64,000 bases of DNA. It comes from Verrucomicrobiaceae bacterium (lineage in GTDB: Bacteria > Verrucomicrobiota > Verrucomicrobiia > Verrucomicrobiales > Verrucomicrobiaceae). This document shows, one piece after another, positions 45,306-54,654 of this stretch (position 1 is the stretch's first letter; every line of letters begins with the position of its first letter). Where the stretch lies: the NCBI GenBank assembly GCA_024232965.1, contig JACKQF010000001.1, forward strand, positions 1 through 64,000. The letters are read 5' to 3'. Below the pieces are notes generated by a model. It was not told the origin of the DNA, did not search any database, and saw only the letters and a list, made by a program, of their open reading frames with translations. The position numbers and the translations under genes are program-made.

Positions 45306-45833
45306 ATGATCAAACACGCACTCCTCGCCATCGCAGCCATCGTGACTTTTCCCTCCTGTCAGTCCACCAAGACGGATCATGCAGCCTGTGCTGAAATGCC
45401 TCCTTACCAAGGATCTGCCGCCTTCGAGCGGATGAAATCTCTGGTGGGCAAGTGGTCGGCCGAATCGCCCATCATGGGAAAAATGAATACCGAGTTCCGC
45501 CTCATCGCCGGAGACTCAGTGATCGAGGAGAGATTCGCCGAAGGCACACCGATGGAGATGCTGAGCATCTATCACGATGTGAACGGCAAACTCACCATGA
45601 CGCACTACTGCATGCTGCGGAATCAGCCGAGGATGAAGCTCATCAAGAGCACGGCGGACTCGCTGACCTTTGACCTAGCACCGACGCCAGGACTCAATGT
45701 CGCAAAGGACAAACACATGCACGGCGCCACCTACACCTTCATTGATGCGAACCACTTCAAGCTCGAAGGCGTGTCTTGGGACAACGGCAGGAGCACTCCC
45801 TGCGGCCCTCCCGTTATCTTCACGCGCAAATAG
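45306..45833 (+). CDS. DUF1579-like lipoprotein
   Basis: A 175-residue protein with a hydrophobic leader and a possible lipid-attachment Cys (residue 18, TFPSCQS). The body has the DUF1579 pattern MKSLVGKWSAESPIMGK, FRLIAGDSVIEERFAEGTP and SIYHDVNGKLTMTHYCML, a lipocalin-like barrel. The substrate is unknown. It belongs to the run of small genes at 44.8-50.5 kb, with a 57-base gap to the next gene. Confidence 0.75.
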   Translation: MIKHALLAIAAIVTFPSCQSTKTDHAACAEMPPYQGSAAFERMKSLVGKWSAESPIMGKMNTEFRLIAGDSVIEERFAEGTPMEMLSIYHDVNGKLTMTHYCMLRNQPRMKLIKSTADSLTFDLAPTPGLNVAKDKHMHGATYTFIDANHFKLEGVSWDNGRSTPCGPPVIFTRK

Positions 45834-45890
45834 CCCCGCATTGTTCTCTCAACGTCGAAGCACGAACCTCGACGCACGCCCTACAGCACC

Positions 45891-46427
45891 ATGATCAAAA
45901 AAATTCTCCTCGGCCTCGTCGCCATCATTACCCTCATTCTCGTCACCGCTGCCTTCAAATCACCGGACTACCGTGTCGAGAGGAGCCGCACCATCGCCGC
46001 CAAGCCAGAGGTGCTGTTCGACTACTTCAACAACCACAAAAAGTTCAACGAGTGGAATCCATTCACCAAAATGGACCCTTCCGCCAAGAATACCTACACG
46101 GGTCCAGAATCCGGCGTCGGCGCTGTGGCCAGTTGGGTGGGTGAGAAGACTGGTGAAGGGTCTGCCACCATCACCGAGAGCAAGCCTGGTGAACTCATCC
46201 GCGAGCGGATGGACTGGAAGAAGCCCATGGAAGGAGTGAGCACTGCCGAGTTCACCTTCAAACCCGAAGGTGACAAGACCACGGTCACCTGGGCCATGTA
46301 TGGCAAGAACGGCTACATGGGCAAGCTCATGAGTGTTTTCATGGATTGTGAGACCATGTGCGGCCCAATGTTTGAAAGTGGTCTCGCTGATCTCGATAAA
46401 CTCGTTACCAACACGCCAGTTAAATGA
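45891..46427 (+). CDS. SRPBCC family protein with N-terminal membrane anchor
   Basis: A 178-residue protein with an N-terminal hydrophobic segment (about 4-22, ILLGLVAIITLILVTAAF) followed by a START/polyketide-cyclase-like helix-grip fold: VERSRTIAAKPEVLFDYFNN, KFNEWNPFTKMDPSAKN and FTFKPEGDKTTVTWAMYGKN. It binds a hydrophobic ligand in related proteins. Membrane-anchored forms often occur in ECF-controlled small-gene clusters like this one. Confidence 0.88.
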   Translation: MIKKILLGLVAIITLILVTAAFKSPDYRVERSRTIAAKPEVLFDYFNNHKKFNEWNPFTKMDPSAKNTYTGPESGVGAVASWVGEKTGEGSATITESKPGELIRERMDWKKPMEGVSTAEFTFKPEGDKTTVTWAMYGKNGYMGKLMSVFMDCETMCGPMFESGLADLDKLVTNTPVK

Positions 46428-46477
46428 CATCACTACTTGATGCCATCTAAGCGCCTGCAAACCATCAGCAACAACAG

Positions 46478-46843
46478 ATGAGCAGCACTGCGCACCACGA
46501 CGAGCGATTCGCAAAAATGGCATTTGCCTCGGTCTATCCTCACTATTTGGCAAAGGTTCAGAAAAAGGGTCGAACTGAGGCGGAACTGCATCAAGTTATC
46601 CAGTGGCTGACCGGTTTTGATGCAAGCGAGGTGCAGCAATCGATAGCTGCCGAAGTCACCTTCGAGCAGTTCTTCCACCGAGCGACCTTAAACCCTAACG
46701 CGCGTCTCATCACAGGCACCATTTGCGGTCACCGTGTCGAGGAGATTGAAAATCCGTTAACTCAGCAAGTCAGGTATCTAGACAAGCTCGTGGATGAACT
46801 CGCGAAAGGACGGAAAATGGACAAAATACTGCGCGTCGAGTGA
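46478..46843 (+). CDS. DUF2200 family protein
   Basis: A 121-residue protein matching DUF2200 over its length: FAKMAFASVYPHYLAKVQKK, EAELHQVIQWLTGFD, FEQFFHRATLNPNARLITG, ICGHRVEEIENPLTQQVRYL and LVDELAKGRKMDKILR. The family is soluble, conserved and functionally uncharacterised. Confidence 0.9.
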   Translation: MSSTAHHDERFAKMAFASVYPHYLAKVQKKGRTEAELHQVIQWLTGFDASEVQQSIAAEVTFEQFFHRATLNPNARLITGTICGHRVEEIENPLTQQVRYLDKLVDELAKGRKMDKILRVE

Positions 46844-46894
46844 TGCACGTCACCAGCACACACGCCAAGAAGCTTTTAACCAAACACACACATC

Positions 46895-47266
46895 ATGAAA
46901 ATACCTGGAACATACGTCGACGGCTTCCTCCTGCCCGTGCCCACAGCCAGACTAGAGGACTATCGCAAGATTGCTGAGCAGGCTGGCGCTATTTGGTTGG
47001 AGCACGGTGCGCTGCAATACACGGAGTGTGCCATAGATGACTCGGGGGCCGAGTTCTGCCGCTCATTCGTCGAGACCGCAGCTGCAAAGGAAGACGAGAC
47101 CGTCATCTTCGCCTGGGCAGTCTTCGCTGACCGGGCCGCACGTGATGCCGCCAACGCCGCCATCATGGCCGACGAAAGGCTAACGAGTCTGTGTGGCGAG
47201 TCGGGCCAGATCTTCGACTCCAAACGAATGTCTTTCGGTGGTTTCAAAACCATCGTTTCTCACTGA
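46895..47266 (+). CDS. DUF1428 family protein
   Basis: A 123-residue protein with the DUF1428 pattern: YVDGFLLPVPTARLEDYRKI, WLEHGALQYTECAIDD, VIFAWAVFADRAARDAAN and FDSKRMSFGGFKTIV. It is a dimeric alpha/beta-barrel (ferredoxin-like) family of unknown activity, commonly found near YCII and VOC genes, as here. Confidence 0.9.
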   Translation: MKIPGTYVDGFLLPVPTARLEDYRKIAEQAGAIWLEHGALQYTECAIDDSGAEFCRSFVETAAAKEDETVIFAWAVFADRAARDAANAAIMADERLTSLCGESGQIFDSKRMSFGGFKTIVSH

Positions 47267-47301
47267 GCCCTAGTCCCCGTTTCGTCAGAAGAGAAAACAC
47301 C

Positions 47302-47691
47302 ATGAACTCTCCCACCAAGCACGATTATCTCGTCATCTCTCGCGGCCAGTGGGACAAAGACGTTTCCCCAGCCGATATTCAGCAATCCATCGACGACTTT
47401 TACGTCTGGCTCACCAGTTCCATTGAGGCTGGCAAAATGAAGATGGGTAGCCGACTTGCGCTCGCCGGAGCGACCGTGTCCAGGCAAAGCATCATCACCG
47501 ATGGCCCCTTCGGAGAAGCGAAGGAAGCCATCGGCGGCTACTGGTTCATCGTGGCAGACAACCTCGAAGAAGCCTCGCAAATCGCAGCGGGCAATCCCTG
47601 CCTGAAGTGCGGCTTGTTCTATGAAATCCGCCCTATCGACCCAGCGTGTTGCTCGGTCGACAGTGTCACCACAGAAACGGCGGATCGATGA
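47302..47691 (+). CDS. YCII (DGPF-type) family protein
   Basis: A 129-residue protein starting at ATG 47302. YLVISRGQWDKDVSPADIQQ, the typical IITDGPFGEAKEAIGGYWFI (containing the DGPF motif) and AAGNPCLKCGLFYEIRPI mark it as a YCII/DGPF-domain protein, a ferredoxin-like fold. DGPF proteins are the known neighbours of ECF42 sigma factors, and one lies 1.4 kb downstream. Confidence 0.9.
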   Translation: MNSPTKHDYLVISRGQWDKDVSPADIQQSIDDFYVWLTSSIEAGKMKMGSRLALAGATVSRQSIITDGPFGEAKEAIGGYWFIVADNLEEASQIAAGNPCLKCGLFYEIRPIDPACCSVDSVTTETADR

Positions 47692-47728
47692 TCCGACTCA
47701 GATACCGACTTCTCTCATTCCAAATATC

Positions 47729-48115
47729 ATGAATACAAAACGCAATCCCGTCGGTTGGTTCGAACTCTATGTGCAAGACATCGAGCGAGCCAAAGCCTTC
47801 TACGAAAAGACCTTCGAAGTCACGCTTCAGCACCTCCCGAGTCCCGAAGGACTTCCCATCGAAATGTGGGCCTTCCCAATGGAAATGGCGGCATCCGGAG
47901 CCGGAGGGGCCCTTGTGAAAATGGCCGACAAAGACTCGGGTAGCGGTGGCACCATCATTTACTTCTCCAGTGCTGACTGCGCCGTCGAAACTGCTCGCGC
48001 CGCCGCGAATGGTGGACGGATCCATCAGGATAAATTTTCCATTGGGGACTACGGCTTCTGCTCACTCGTCTATGACACTGAAGGCAACATGATCGGCCTT
48101 CACTCAATGCAATGA
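47729..48115 (+). CDS. VOC family protein
   Basis: A 128-residue VOC protein starting at ATG 47729. VGWFELYVQDIERAKAFYEKTFEV is unit one, and FSIGDYGFCSLVYDTEGNMIGLHSM is the second unit with the terminal Gly-Leu-His-Ser signature of this subgroup. A likely metal-dependent or ligand-binding small protein of unknown substrate. Confidence 0.9.
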   Translation: MNTKRNPVGWFELYVQDIERAKAFYEKTFEVTLQHLPSPEGLPIEMWAFPMEMAASGAGGALVKMADKDSGSGGTIIYFSSADCAVETARAAANGGRIHQDKFSIGDYGFCSLVYDTEGNMIGLHSMQ

Positions 48116-48119
48116 TACC

Positions 48120-48524
48120 ATGAATCCACAGCAACCCACCAACGAACACCTCCTCTTTGTGCGCGGCACGCACTGGAACCACGGCATGTCGCCGAGCGAA
48201 CTCCAGCGCGTGATGACTGACTTCTACGCCTGGGTCGAAGGACTCAATACAAGCGGGATACTGCGGGGTGCACAGCCTTTGATGGAGGAGGGCAAGCTCG
48301 TCTCCGGCAGCAAGGGAGGTGCCGTGACTGATGGTGTCTTTGCTGAATCCAAGGAAGCCATCGCTGGATACTTCCTCCTCGCAGTGGATACCATGGCCGC
48401 CGCGCTGGAGATCGCCAGGGCCTGCCCCATCCTCGACTATGGAGCCCAGATTGAAGTGCGGCCCATCGCCGATCTCTGTCGCCCGATGGCGGAAGTCAAC
48501 CAGCATTCAGTCGCCTCGGTATAG
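48120..48524 (+). CDS. YCII-related family protein
   Basis: A 134-residue relative of the protein at 47302-47691: LFVRGTHWNHGMSPSELQRVM, GAVTDGVFAESKEAIAGYFL (TDGVF in place of DGPF) and ACPILDYGAQIEVRPIADLC. It starts 4 bases after the VOC stop. Two YCII-type genes in one cluster fit the ECF42 association. Confidence 0.87.
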   Translation: MNPQQPTNEHLLFVRGTHWNHGMSPSELQRVMTDFYAWVEGLNTSGILRGAQPLMEEGKLVSGSKGGAVTDGVFAESKEAIAGYFLLAVDTMAAALEIARACPILDYGAQIEVRPIADLCRPMAEVNQHSVASV

Positions 48525-48539
48525 CCGACTCCACAGCGC

Positions 48540-49037
48540 ATGAAACTCAACAAAATCACTCCTTGTTTGTGGTTTGATACGAATGCGGAACAAGCCGTTG
48601 CATTCTACCTCAGCGTCTTTCCTGGCTCACGCATTCTTGAGACCTCCCGCTATCCGAAATCAGATCATCCTGCCCACGTGGGGCGCGAGGGAACGGTGCT
48701 GACCATCACCTTTGAGATGCTTGGCCAGACCTACACCGCACTCAATGGCGGACCACAGTTCAAGTTCAACGGAGCCGTCTCCTTTCAGGTGATGTGCGAC
48801 ACTCAGGAAGAGATCGATACTTATTGGTCAAAGCTCACCGTCGATGCCCCCATTGAAGCGCAGCAGTGCGGATGGCTTCAAGACAAGTTTGGCCTCATCT
48901 GGCAGATTGTGCCCCGGGAATTGGACTCCCTGATGGCACATTCCGAACCTGAAGTCTGTGCCCGCGTGATGAAGGCTCTTTTAGAAATGACCAAACTGGA
49001 CATCGCCATCCTCAAAGCTGCAGCAGCGGCCAACTGA
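48540..49037 (+). CDS. PhnB-like VOC protein
   Basis: A 165-residue protein of the PhnB/3-demethylubiquinone-methyltransferase-like VOC group: ITPCLWFDTNAEQAVAFYLS, the fingerprint YTALNGGPQFKFNGAVSFQV, and QQCGWLQDKFGLIWQIVPRE. Despite the family name, no methyltransferase activity is implied. It lies 60 bases before the ECF sigma gene. Confidence 0.9.
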   Translation: MKLNKITPCLWFDTNAEQAVAFYLSVFPGSRILETSRYPKSDHPAHVGREGTVLTITFEMLGQTYTALNGGPQFKFNGAVSFQVMCDTQEEIDTYWSKLTVDAPIEAQQCGWLQDKFGLIWQIVPRELDSLMAHSEPEVCARVMKALLEMTKLDIAILKAAAAAN

Positions 49038-49097
49038 GATGAGCGACGAGGTCTTCGTTTCTTCCTAGCCTCCGCTCCCATTCACTGGACCAACGCG

Positions 49098-50465
49098 ATG
49101 TCTGATCAAGCAACCAAGCAGGTCAACGTCCTCACTGAAAATCTATTTCGGCATGAGGGGGCGCGACTCGTGGCGACGCTCACCAGCCACCTCGGGGTGC
49201 AGCATTTGCAACTGGCTGAAGACGTCGTCCAGGAGGCCCTCGTCCGCGCCTTGCAAGCATGGCCTTATCGCGGCGTGCCAGACAACCCGGCCGCTTGGCT
49301 CACGCAGGTTGCGAAGAACCTCGCCCTCGATCACCTGCGCCGAGAGCAGCGTTGGAATACCAAACAAGACAGCATTGCCGCTGAGCAAGAACGTTGGCTC
49401 TCCAATCCGGTGAACGAACTGCACGACACTTTCACCGACGACACCCTGCGCATGATGTTCGTCTGCTTTCATCCGCAACTCTCCACCGAAGCGCAGACCG
49501 CACTCGCGCTCCGCACCCTCTGCGGACTCAGCCCTGCCGAGATCGCCGCCGCCTTCCTCACCAGCGAGGCCGCCATCGCCAAGCGACTCGTGCGTGCCCG
49601 ACAGCTCATTCGCGACCTCGCCCTGCCATTCGCCGTGCCCGAACCGAGCGACTTGCCTGAACGACTCGATGGCGTCCTCGGCACCCTTTACCTCCTCTTT
49701 AACGAAGGCTACAAAGCCAGCAGTGGCGACCGACTAGTCCGCGAAGACCTCTGCCACGAAGCCATCCGCCTCGTCACTCTGTTAGCCGAACACCCATCGA
49801 CCCAAGCACCGCGCACCTTCGCACTGTTGGCACTGATGCACTTCAATGCAGCCCGCCTCTCCGCACGCACCGATGATGTCGGCAATCTGCTCCGCCTTCA
49901 CGAGCAAAACCGTGCCGCATGGGATCAAGCCATGATCTATCGTGGCATCGAATGTCTTGGGCGCGCGGCACAAGGAGACACAATCAGCCAGTATCACCTC
50001 GAAGCCGGGATCGCAGCCTGTCACAGCACCGCGCCTGACGACGCCAGCACAAACTGGCCGCGCATCCTCGCGCTCTACGATCAACTCATCACGCTCACCT
50101 CGTCACCCATCGCCGCCATGAATCGAGCCGTGGCCGTCGCTCGCGTCCAGGGCCCGCAGGCCGGCATGGACGCACTCGACGCCATCACCGACCGCAGCAA
50201 GCTGGAGGCGTATCATCTTTTCCATGTCATCCGAGGCACCTTTGCCGCCGAGCTTGGCTCTCAGGCCGCCGCCCTCGCGCATTTCCGACAAGCAGGAAAT
50301 CTCGCCTCTCTGCCCGCAGAAAGAGACTTCATCGCCCGCCGGATCGAGGAAGTTGGCGGGCAAAAACGTGAAGAGCTGGGCGGACGTCGCTCCCTGAACA
50401 GCCACGATGTCTCGACTAAGCCGAGTTCACCCTCGATCCGCGGCGTGGGCGATGGCAAAGTCTGA
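49098..50465 (+). CDS. ECF sigma factor, ECF42-like (DUF6596 / TPR-like extension)
   Basis: A 455-residue sigma-70 protein. Region 2 (QLAEDVVQEALVRALQAWPY, NPAAWLTQVAKNLALDHLRR) and region 4 (LRTLCGLSPAEIAAAFLTSE, AIAKRLVRARQLIRDLALPF) are followed by a helical C-terminal extension of about 250 residues with TPR-like repeats (GTLYLLFNEGYKASSGDRLV, PIAAMNRAVAVARVQGP). This layout and the adjacent YCII/DGPF genes match ECF42 sigma factors, which lack a classical anti-sigma factor. The last 35 residues are low-complexity and probably not part of the family core. It likely controls the upstream small-gene cluster. Confidence 0.9.
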   Translation: MSDQATKQVNVLTENLFRHEGARLVATLTSHLGVQHLQLAEDVVQEALVRALQAWPYRGVPDNPAAWLTQVAKNLALDHLRREQRWNTKQDSIAAEQERWLSNPVNELHDTFTDDTLRMMFVCFHPQLSTEAQTALALRTLCGLSPAEIAAAFLTSEAAIAKRLVRARQLIRDLALPFAVPEPSDLPERLDGVLGTLYLLFNEGYKASSGDRLVREDLCHEAIRLVTLLAEHPSTQAPRTFALLALMHFNAARLSARTDDVGNLLRLHEQNRAAWDQAMIYRGIECLGRAAQGDTISQYHLEAGIAACHSTAPDDASTNWPRILALYDQLITLTSSPIAAMNRAVAVARVQGPQAGMDALDAITDRSKLEAYHLFHVIRGTFAAELGSQAAALAHFRQAGNLASLPAERDFIARRIEEVGGQKREELGGRRSLNSHDVSTKPSSPSIRGVGDGKV

Positions 50466-50690
50466 GGGGACACTTCCTCGGTTTGGTCGGCGATCCAGGG
50501 CTACGGACTCCGACGCCGTTGCTGAGTCCAAGTCCCTCAAATTCAAACGTTGTTGAGGCAGCGGGACACCAAATGCTGCCAAGCCGACACGAAAATAGTG
50601 TCTAGAAGCGGTGAAGAAATGGCATGGCGGGGGTGTAATTTCAATGGTTCTGACGCTCTCGTCTCACGCCACAACACATGCTCCCAAAAC

Positions 50691-53105
50691 ATGATGAAGA
50701 TCGTCGCCTTCTTGTTGATCCCGTTTGCTGCATCTGCGGCGGCGGATGGCGATGCTTTTTTCCGGGAGCGCGTGGAGCCGATCCTGCGGCAGCGATGCTA
50801 CGAGTGCCACTCGCACGCGGGTAAGATCAAGGGCGGGCTGGTGCTGGATTCGCGCTCGGGCTGGCAGTCGGGTGGTGAAAGCGGTCCGGCGCTGGTGTCT
50901 GGGTCCTTGGAGAAGAGCCTCATCATCAAGGCGGTGCACTATGGGACACCCGACCTGGAGATGCCACCAAAGGCAAAATTGCCGGAGAGCGAGATCGCCA
51001 TCCTGGAGCAATGGGTCGCCACCGGTGCCCATGATCCGCGCGAGGCGGTGGTGGCCGTGACAAAGAAGGCGGGCATTGATGTAGAGGCAGGCCGCAAACA
51101 CTGGGCCTACCAGCCAGTGCGAGAGCCAGCCTTGCCTGCTGTTCGCGATTCATCATGGCCGCTGAACGATGTGGATGTGTTCATCCTCGCGAAGCTGGAG
51201 GGGGCGGGTGTCAAGCCCAACGCAGAAGCCGATGCGCACACTTGGCTGCGGCGGGTGACGTTTGACCTCACTGGTCTGCCGCCCACGGAGGCGGAGATCG
51301 CGGCCTTTGTAACGGATCGTTCGCCGCAGTCGCATGAGCGCGTGGTGGATCGCTTGCTGGAGTCGCGGGCCTATGGTGAACGTTGGGCGCGGCACTGGCT
51401 GGACCTGGTGGGCTATGCGGAGCAGATCGGCACGGAGGGCAAAATCTTCGCTGAACATGCGTGGCGGTATCGCGACTACTTGGTGGATGCTTTCCAGACC
51501 GACAAGCCCTTCGATCGCTTCATCCGCGAGCAGATCGCGGGTGACCTGTTGCCTGCCGCATCGCCGCAGGAGCGCCGCACGAATCTTATCGCCACGGGTT
51601 TCATCGTGCTTGGCGATGTGGACATCAACGCCATCGACAAGCTGAAGATGGAATATGATTTCGTGGACAGCCAAGTGAGCAAGGTGGGCACCGCATTCCT
51701 CGGCATGACGCTGGGCTGCGTGCGCTGCCATGACCACAAGTTCGACGCCATCGGCCAGCAGGACTACTACGCGCTGGCTGGCATGTTCCGCAGCACGAAG
51801 ACCACCTTCAAAACGCGCCACGGCATCTGGAGCAATGTCAATCGTGTCGCCCTGCCGGAGCTGGAGGAGGACCGCGCAGTCGCAGCCAAACACGAGCAGA
51901 AGCTGGCGGATTGGCGGAAGGAAAAAGAGATGCTGGAGGCCGATTTGACAGCTCTCGGCGACAAGGCGGACGATGCCGCCAAGAAGCGCCGCGAGGAGCT
52001 GACTGCGCAAGTCAAGACGCTCGAACTCCGCATCGCCCACGGCGAGTATTTTAATCCTGGCAAACCGCAGGCCATCGCGGTGCAGGATGCGGAAAAGCCC
52101 GCCGACATGCGTGTGACCATCCGAGGCAATCCGTATGCGCTGGGAGACACCATCCCGCGTGGTCTGGTGCGGGTGGCGATGTGGGGACCGCAGCCAAAAA
52201 TTCCCGCCGGGCAGAGCGGTCGCTTGCAACTCGCCGATTGGATCGCGGATGCGCGTAACCCGCTCACCGCCCGCGTGGCAGTGAACCGCGTCTGGCAGAA
52301 GCTCTTCGGCGAGGGGTTGGTGCGCAGCGTCGATTACTTCGGCACGCGCGGCGACACACCAAGTCATCCCGAGTTGCTCGATCATCTGGCGCTTCGTTTC
52401 ATGCGCGATGGTTGGTCGCAAAAACGGCTCATCCGCACGCTCGTTCTCTCGCGGACGTATCGCTTGTCGTCAGGCAGAGGGGCCGAGGCAGCGTCCGACC
52501 CCGAGAACAAACTCCTCTCACACATGAACCGTCAGCGGCTCGATGCAGAGTCCATTCGCGATGCCATGCTGGTGGCCAGTGGTCGCCTTGTCGCGCCTTC
52601 CGGTGGGCCAGGGCTGCCCTTGGAGTTCCCCGAGAACATCACTGGTTTGCCGATCGCGGCGAAGAGCAATCACCCCCAGTTCGCCATCAAAAACGAACGC
52701 GAGTCCCAAGCCTTCGAGCGCACCCTGTATCTACCCGTCGTGCGCACCGGCACGCAGCCCGGCACGGCGAGGTTGCGCGATGTCTTCGACTTCCCTCAGC
52801 CCGCGCAATTCACCGGCAAGCGCAATGAAACCACCGTGCCCACGCAGTCGCTGTATTTGCTCAATGCCGATCTCATTCGCCAACGCGGCGAGGATTTGGC
52901 AAAGGCTCTGCTCGCCACCCAAGGCAGCGATTTGGACCGCATCGGGCGGCTCTGGCTGCGTGTGCTGAATCGTCCCGTCGCCACCGCTGAGCAGGAGGAC
53001 GCGCTTGCGTTCCTGCAAGCCTCCCGAGCCGCTGGAGAAGCGCATGCCTGGACCGAACTGGCCCGCACTCTCTTCGGCACGAATGAGTTCCTCCTCCGCT
53101 TCTGA
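50691..53105 (+). CDS. PSD1 / planctomycete cytochrome c domain protein (DUF1549-DUF1553)
   Basis: An 804-residue exported protein; ATG at 50691 is chosen because a signal peptide (ending AASAAA) follows, while upstream in-frame sequence lacks one. Haem motif CYECH lies at residues 36-40, then GGLVLDSRSGWQSGG and EMPPKAKLPE. DUF1549 (RRVTFDLTGLPPTEAEI, RWARHWLDLVGYAEQ) contains CVRCH in LGCVRCHDHKFDAIG. A charged insert precedes DUF1553 (NRVWQKLFGEGLVRSVDYFG, RQRLDAESIRDAMLVASG). It is a close paralogue of 36841-39345, with a DUF1501 gene 7 bases downstream. Confidence 0.93.
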   Translation: MMKIVAFLLIPFAASAAADGDAFFRERVEPILRQRCYECHSHAGKIKGGLVLDSRSGWQSGGESGPALVSGSLEKSLIIKAVHYGTPDLEMPPKAKLPESEIAILEQWVATGAHDPREAVVAVTKKAGIDVEAGRKHWAYQPVREPALPAVRDSSWPLNDVDVFILAKLEGAGVKPNAEADAHTWLRRVTFDLTGLPPTEAEIAAFVTDRSPQSHERVVDRLLESRAYGERWARHWLDLVGYAEQIGTEGKIFAEHAWRYRDYLVDAFQTDKPFDRFIREQIAGDLLPAASPQERRTNLIATGFIVLGDVDINAIDKLKMEYDFVDSQVSKVGTAFLGMTLGCVRCHDHKFDAIGQQDYYALAGMFRSTKTTFKTRHGIWSNVNRVALPELEEDRAVAAKHEQKLADWRKEKEMLEADLTALGDKADDAAKKRREELTAQVKTLELRIAHGEYFNPGKPQAIAVQDAEKPADMRVTIRGNPYALGDTIPRGLVRVAMWGPQPKIPAGQSGRLQLADWIADARNPLTARVAVNRVWQKLFGEGLVRSVDYFGTRGDTPSHPELLDHLALRFMRDGWSQKRLIRTLVLSRTYRLSSGRGAEAASDPENKLLSHMNRQRLDAESIRDAMLVASGRLVAPSGGPGLPLEFPENITGLPIAAKSNHPQFAIKNERESQAFERTLYLPVVRTGTQPGTARLRDVFDFPQPAQFTGKRNETTVPTQSLYLLNADLIRQRGEDLAKALLATQGSDLDRIGRLWLRVLNRPVATAEQEDALAFLQASRAAGEAHAWTELARTLFGTNEFLLRF

Positions 53106-53112
53106 TCCACTC

Positions 53113-54525
53113 ATGAACCCTCCACGCCTACCCTTTGCCTCCACCCGCCGCGCCTGGCTGCGTCAATCGAGCGCGGGCTTTGGTGCCATGGCGCTGCATG
53201 GACTGCTGCACGCTGCGGCCAATCCGCTCGCCCAGCGCTCGCCCATGATTGAGCCGCAGGCCAAGCGTGTCATCTTACTCTTCATGTCCGGGGGTCCCTC
53301 GCAGATGGACCTCTTTGATCCGAAGTCGCTCATTCAGCAAAAGCACGGGCAGAGCGTCTCCGCGCCGCTGCCAGAGAAGGACAAGCACGAAAGCACAGCC
53401 AAACTTCTCGCGCTCGGCACAGACATTCCTGTGCGGCCTCGCGGGCAATCAGGTGTCACGATCTCTGATTTGATGCCGCACACCGCCGCCATCGCGGATG
53501 AGCTTTGCCTCATGCGCGCCGTCCATGCGGATAACAACCAACACGGCCCCGCTGCACTTCAATTTCACACCGGAGCCATCGCCGAAGCGCGGCCCTCCAT
53601 GGGCTCATGGGTCAGCTACGGTCTTGGCACGGAAAACCAGAATCTGCCGGCCTTTCTCACCATCCATCCCGGCATCGATACCCGTAACTACAGTTCCTCC
53701 TTCCTGCCCGCTGCGCATCAGGGCACGCCGATCATTCTCCCGGCCAAGGAAAGCGATCCTGCCATCGATTTCCTCACCGATGCCGCCACCGACAGTGCCA
53801 CCCAGCGGCGGCGTTTCGATTTCATTCAGCGCATGAACAGCCGCCTGCTCGCGCAGAATGAAACGGATGTCCGCATGGAGGGCATGATCCACAGCCTCGA
53901 GACCGCCTACCGCATGCAGACCGCCACGCCGGACCTCGTCGATCTCTCCAAAGAAACCGAGGCCACGAAGAAGCTCTACGGCATCGGCGGCAAGACGACG
54001 GACAAAAATGGCCGCGCCTGCCTGCTCGCCCGCCGTCTCAGCGAGGCGGGCGTGCGCTTCGTGCAGGTCACCATGGACGGCTGGGATCACCACGGCGACA
54101 TCCGGGGCGCACTGCCCAAGAGCTGCGCCGCCACCGACCTGCCCTGTGCCGGATTGATCCGCGATCTGAAATCACGAGGCCTCCTTGATGATACGCTGGT
54201 GGTTTGGAGCGGAGAGTTTGGTCGCACCCCGTGGAGTCAGGACCTCAGCGGCACAGCGCCCATCGAGAAGCACGGTCGCGAGCACCAGCCCGATAGCTTC
54301 TGCACCTGGATGGCTGGCGGCGGTGTGAAGGGCGGCCACATGCACGGCGATACCGACGAGTTCGGCTACCGGCCCGTGTCCGGCAAGGTCCACCTGCACG
54401 ACCTCCACGCCACCATCCTCCACCTCCTCGGCCTCAATCACGAAAAACTCACCTGGCGTCACCTCGGCCGCGACTACCGCCTCACCGATGTCTATGGCGA
54501 GGTGGTGCGGGAGATTTTGGCGTGA
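53113..54525 (+). CDS. DUF1501 family secreted protein
   Basis: A 470-residue protein with a Tat-like leader (TRRAWLRQSSAGFGAMA); ATG at 53113 excludes an unlikely upstream extension. Family blocks are LFMSGGPSQMDLFDPKSL, YGLGTENQNLPAFL, QVTMDGWDHHGDIRGALP and VWSGEFGRTPWSQD, then HGDTDEFGYRPVSGKVHLHD and GLNHEKLTWRHLGRDYR. It pairs with the preceding PSD1 protein. About 130 bases separate it from the next gene, so that may be a separate unit. Confidence 0.93.
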   Translation: MNPPRLPFASTRRAWLRQSSAGFGAMALHGLLHAAANPLAQRSPMIEPQAKRVILLFMSGGPSQMDLFDPKSLIQQKHGQSVSAPLPEKDKHESTAKLLALGTDIPVRPRGQSGVTISDLMPHTAAIADELCLMRAVHADNNQHGPAALQFHTGAIAEARPSMGSWVSYGLGTENQNLPAFLTIHPGIDTRNYSSSFLPAAHQGTPIILPAKESDPAIDFLTDAATDSATQRRRFDFIQRMNSRLLAQNETDVRMEGMIHSLETAYRMQTATPDLVDLSKETEATKKLYGIGGKTTDKNGRACLLARRLSEAGVRFVQVTMDGWDHHGDIRGALPKSCAATDLPCAGLIRDLKSRGLLDDTLVVWSGEFGRTPWSQDLSGTAPIEKHGREHQPDSFCTWMAGGGVKGGHMHGDTDEFGYRPVSGKVHLHDLHATILHLLGLNHEKLTWRHLGRDYRLTDVYGEVVREILA

Positions 54526-54654
54526 TCTGGGGCGAGATGGCAAACGCACCATAGAGGAGTGGCTTGCCTCGTGCTTGCATGCTGCACCCCGGATTTTCGG
54601 GGTTGATTGTCCGTTAAGCAAGCCGGTCTCATAGCGTTATAGTGACTCGTAACT

